Part shown: piece by piece, positions 4,137 through 5,273 of the stretch
Layout: every line of letters begins with the position of its first letter
Numbering within the stretch: position 1 is the stretch's first letter
Position numbers and translations under genes: made by a program
Source: Acidobacteriota bacterium
GTDB taxonomy: Bacteria; Acidobacteriota; Polarisedimenticolia; J045
Direction of reading: 5' to 3'
DNA: 5,273 bases
Assembly (NCBI GenBank): GCA_027064265.1
Contig: JAMOQA010000589.1
Location: 1-5,273, forward strand
Notes under the pieces: model-generated
Seen by the model: only the letters and a program-made list of their open reading frames with translations
The model's database searches: none
Told to the model about the DNA's origin: nothing

Positions 4137-5273
4137 ATGGCGACACGATCGCGCGGGCGCATCCGCCTGCTGCGCCCCCTCGGGTTCTTCGGTCTCGATC
4201 ACCTCGACGCCGTCGTCCTGGCGGCCCTCGCGGACCAGCGGCCGCTGCTCCTGATCGGGCCCCACGGCACGGCGAAGTCCGAGCTGCTCAACACGCTGGC
4301 CCGGGAGCTGGGACTCCGGCACCGCCACTACAACGCAAGCCTGCTCAGCTTCGACGACCTGGTGGGCTACCCGGTCCCGGACCGGGAGAGCGGGAGGATG
4401 GAGTTCCTGGAGACCCCGGCGTCGATCTGGGGCGCCCAGTCGGTCTTCCTCGACGAGATCTCCCGCTGCCGGCCCGAGACGGCGAACAAGCTGTTCTCCA
4501 TCGTCCACGAGGCCCGGGTCCAGGGGCTGGAACTGCCGGACCTGCGCTACCGCTGGGCGGCGATGAACCCGCCCCCGGCGGAGGGGAGCGACGCGGAGCT
4601 CGACCGGGAGGAAGAGGAGACGTACCTCGGGTCGATGCCCCTCGACCCGGCCCTCGCCGACCGGTTCGCCTGGGTCGTGCGGGTGCCGTCCCTCGAGGAG
4701 CTTCCGGTCCCCGACCGGCGCGACCTGGTCGCCCGGGGCGGGCAGGCGGCCCGGCGCCGGCCCCGCCTCGAGCGCCTCGTCGAGGAGACCCGGGCCCGCT
4801 TCGCGGACATTCCCGCGGAGGAACGGGACTGGACGGTCGCGTACGTCGAGGCGCTGGTCGACCCGCTGGCGAAGGCGGGGCTCCCGATCTCGGGGCGGAG
4901 GGCGGTCTTCCTGCGGGACTCCATCCTCTGGGCCCGGGCGGCCCTCGATGTGCTCCGCACCCGGGAGGGGCTGGCCGACGCGGCCCTCCTCGCGCTGCGC
5001 TGCGGGCTCCCCCACCCGGCCGGCGGCAAGGTCGTCCGGCCGTCGGTCCTCGCGGCGATCCACCGGGCCGCCGCCGAGCTCGCCGGGAAGCCGGAGGACA
5101 CCCTCCTGCGGGAGATCCGCGCCGAGAAGGACCCGGTGCGCCGCATCGCCCGGGCCTTTGCCGCGCCCCCGACGGCGATCGACCGGGGCTCCCTCTCGCG
5201 CCTCGTCACCGACGCCCTCGCCGGGATGCCGAAGGCCCGCCGGTGGGCCCTCTCCCTCCTGCTCCTGCGCCAG
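4137..5273 (+). CDS. MoxR-type AAA+ ATPase, partial at the right edge
   Basis: The frame stays open from ATG 4137 to the window end (379 residues, no stop). The start follows GGAGG at 4127-4131. Walker A is GPHGTAKS (41-48), with the Lys/Ser pair for ATP and magnesium. Walker B is VFLDEIS (103-109). AAMNPP (141-146) supplies the sensor-1 Asn, and LDPALADRF (169-177) holds the conserved arginine. These motifs and spacing fit MoxR-family AAA+ ATPases, cytoplasmic chaperone-like machines that usually work with a von Willebrand factor A protein encoded next door, helping activate or load metal into enzymes. Residues about 200-379 are helical, with a lid-like region near 245-270. An acidic insert (150-161, SDAELDREEEET) follows sensor 1. 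The expected VWA partner would lie to the right, outside the window. Expression is predicted to be controlled by the tandem riboswitch leader. The exact substrate is unknown. Confidence 0.88.
   Translation, partial: MATRSRGRIRLLRPLGFFGLDHLDAVVLAALADQRPLLLIGPHGTAKSELLNTLARELGLRHRHYNASLLSFDDLVGYPVPDRESGRMEFLETPASIWGAQSVFLDEISRCRPETANKLFSIVHEARVQGLELPDLRYRWAAMNPPPAEGSDAELDREEEETYLGSMPLDPALADRFAWVVRVPSLEELPVPDRRDLVARGGQAARRRPRLERLVEETRARFADIPAEERDWTVAYVEALVDPLAKAGLPISGRRAVFLRDSILWARAALDVLRTREGLADAALLALRCGLPHPAGGKVVRPSVLAAIHRAAAELAGKPEDTLLREIRAEKDPVRRIARAFAAPPTAIDRGSLSRLVTDALAGMPKARRWALSLLLLRQ

Noticed and set aside
4071..5063. 330-residue minus-strand frame opposite the ATPase
   Set aside because: It is the complement of a gene with intact Walker A, Walker B and sensor motifs, and its Arg/Pro-rich composition is typical of antisense frames.

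Overview
This is a GC-rich bacterial chromosome segment, roughly 70% G+C by eye, with strong G/C preference at third codon positions. The phylum cannot be fixed from the window. The atypical (PPi-PFK-like) phosphofructokinase and the DUF222-like HNH protein suggest a GC-rich Gram-negative lineage such as Myxococcota, a delta-type proteobacterium or Planctomycetota. That is a low-confidence inference.

Layout, left to right. (1) 1-246: GC-rich upstream DNA with no convincing gene. (2) 247-1587, +: an ATP-type 6-phosphofructokinase of the PPi-PFK-like family. (3) 1621-1759, +: a promoter and a complete class II tRNA-Ser(GCU) with encoded CCA. (4) 1803-3410, -: an HNH-endonuclease-domain protein with a DUF222-like N-terminal half, convergent to the tRNA. 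It carries a perfect 34-bp in-frame direct repeat built on a hairpin. Its likely promoter lies at 3480-3508, next to a 14-bp operator-like palindrome. (5) 3541-3848: a stretch with no secure gene, where only one short, weak minus-strand ORF is worth mentioning. (6) 3849-4136, +: a structured 5' leader. (7) 4137-5273, +: the start of a MoxR-type AAA+ ATPase that runs off the right edge.

The leader at 3849-4136 is the most interesting part. A near-consensus sigma70 promoter (TTGACA, 16 nt, TAGAAT) would start RNA almost exactly at the first base pair of a compact pseudoknot. A second, diverged copy lies about 133 bp downstream. The two copies share the unpaired stretches GAUUUGAU, AGCUUGC and GCUAAAGC. 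The helices around these are kept by paired changes: GCGCC/GGCGC in one and AUCGCC/GGCGAU in the other, and CGUC/GACG versus CUGAC/GUCAG. Arrangement and conserved strands match the SAM-II (metA-type) riboswitch. Between the copies is a strong GC hairpin with a weak U-rich tail. After the second copy, a 15-bp stem with a single bulge hides the ribosome binding site of the ATPase gene. The reading is a tandem SAM-II-like riboswitch that may act on both transcription and translation. It sits upstream of a MoxR ATPase, where I know of no SAM-II precedent, instead of a methionine-biosynthesis gene.

The genes do not form one obvious pathway. The phosphofructokinase and tRNA look like housekeeping genes, the HNH gene looks like an accessory gene, and the riboswitch-ATPase unit probably begins an operon continuing past the window.
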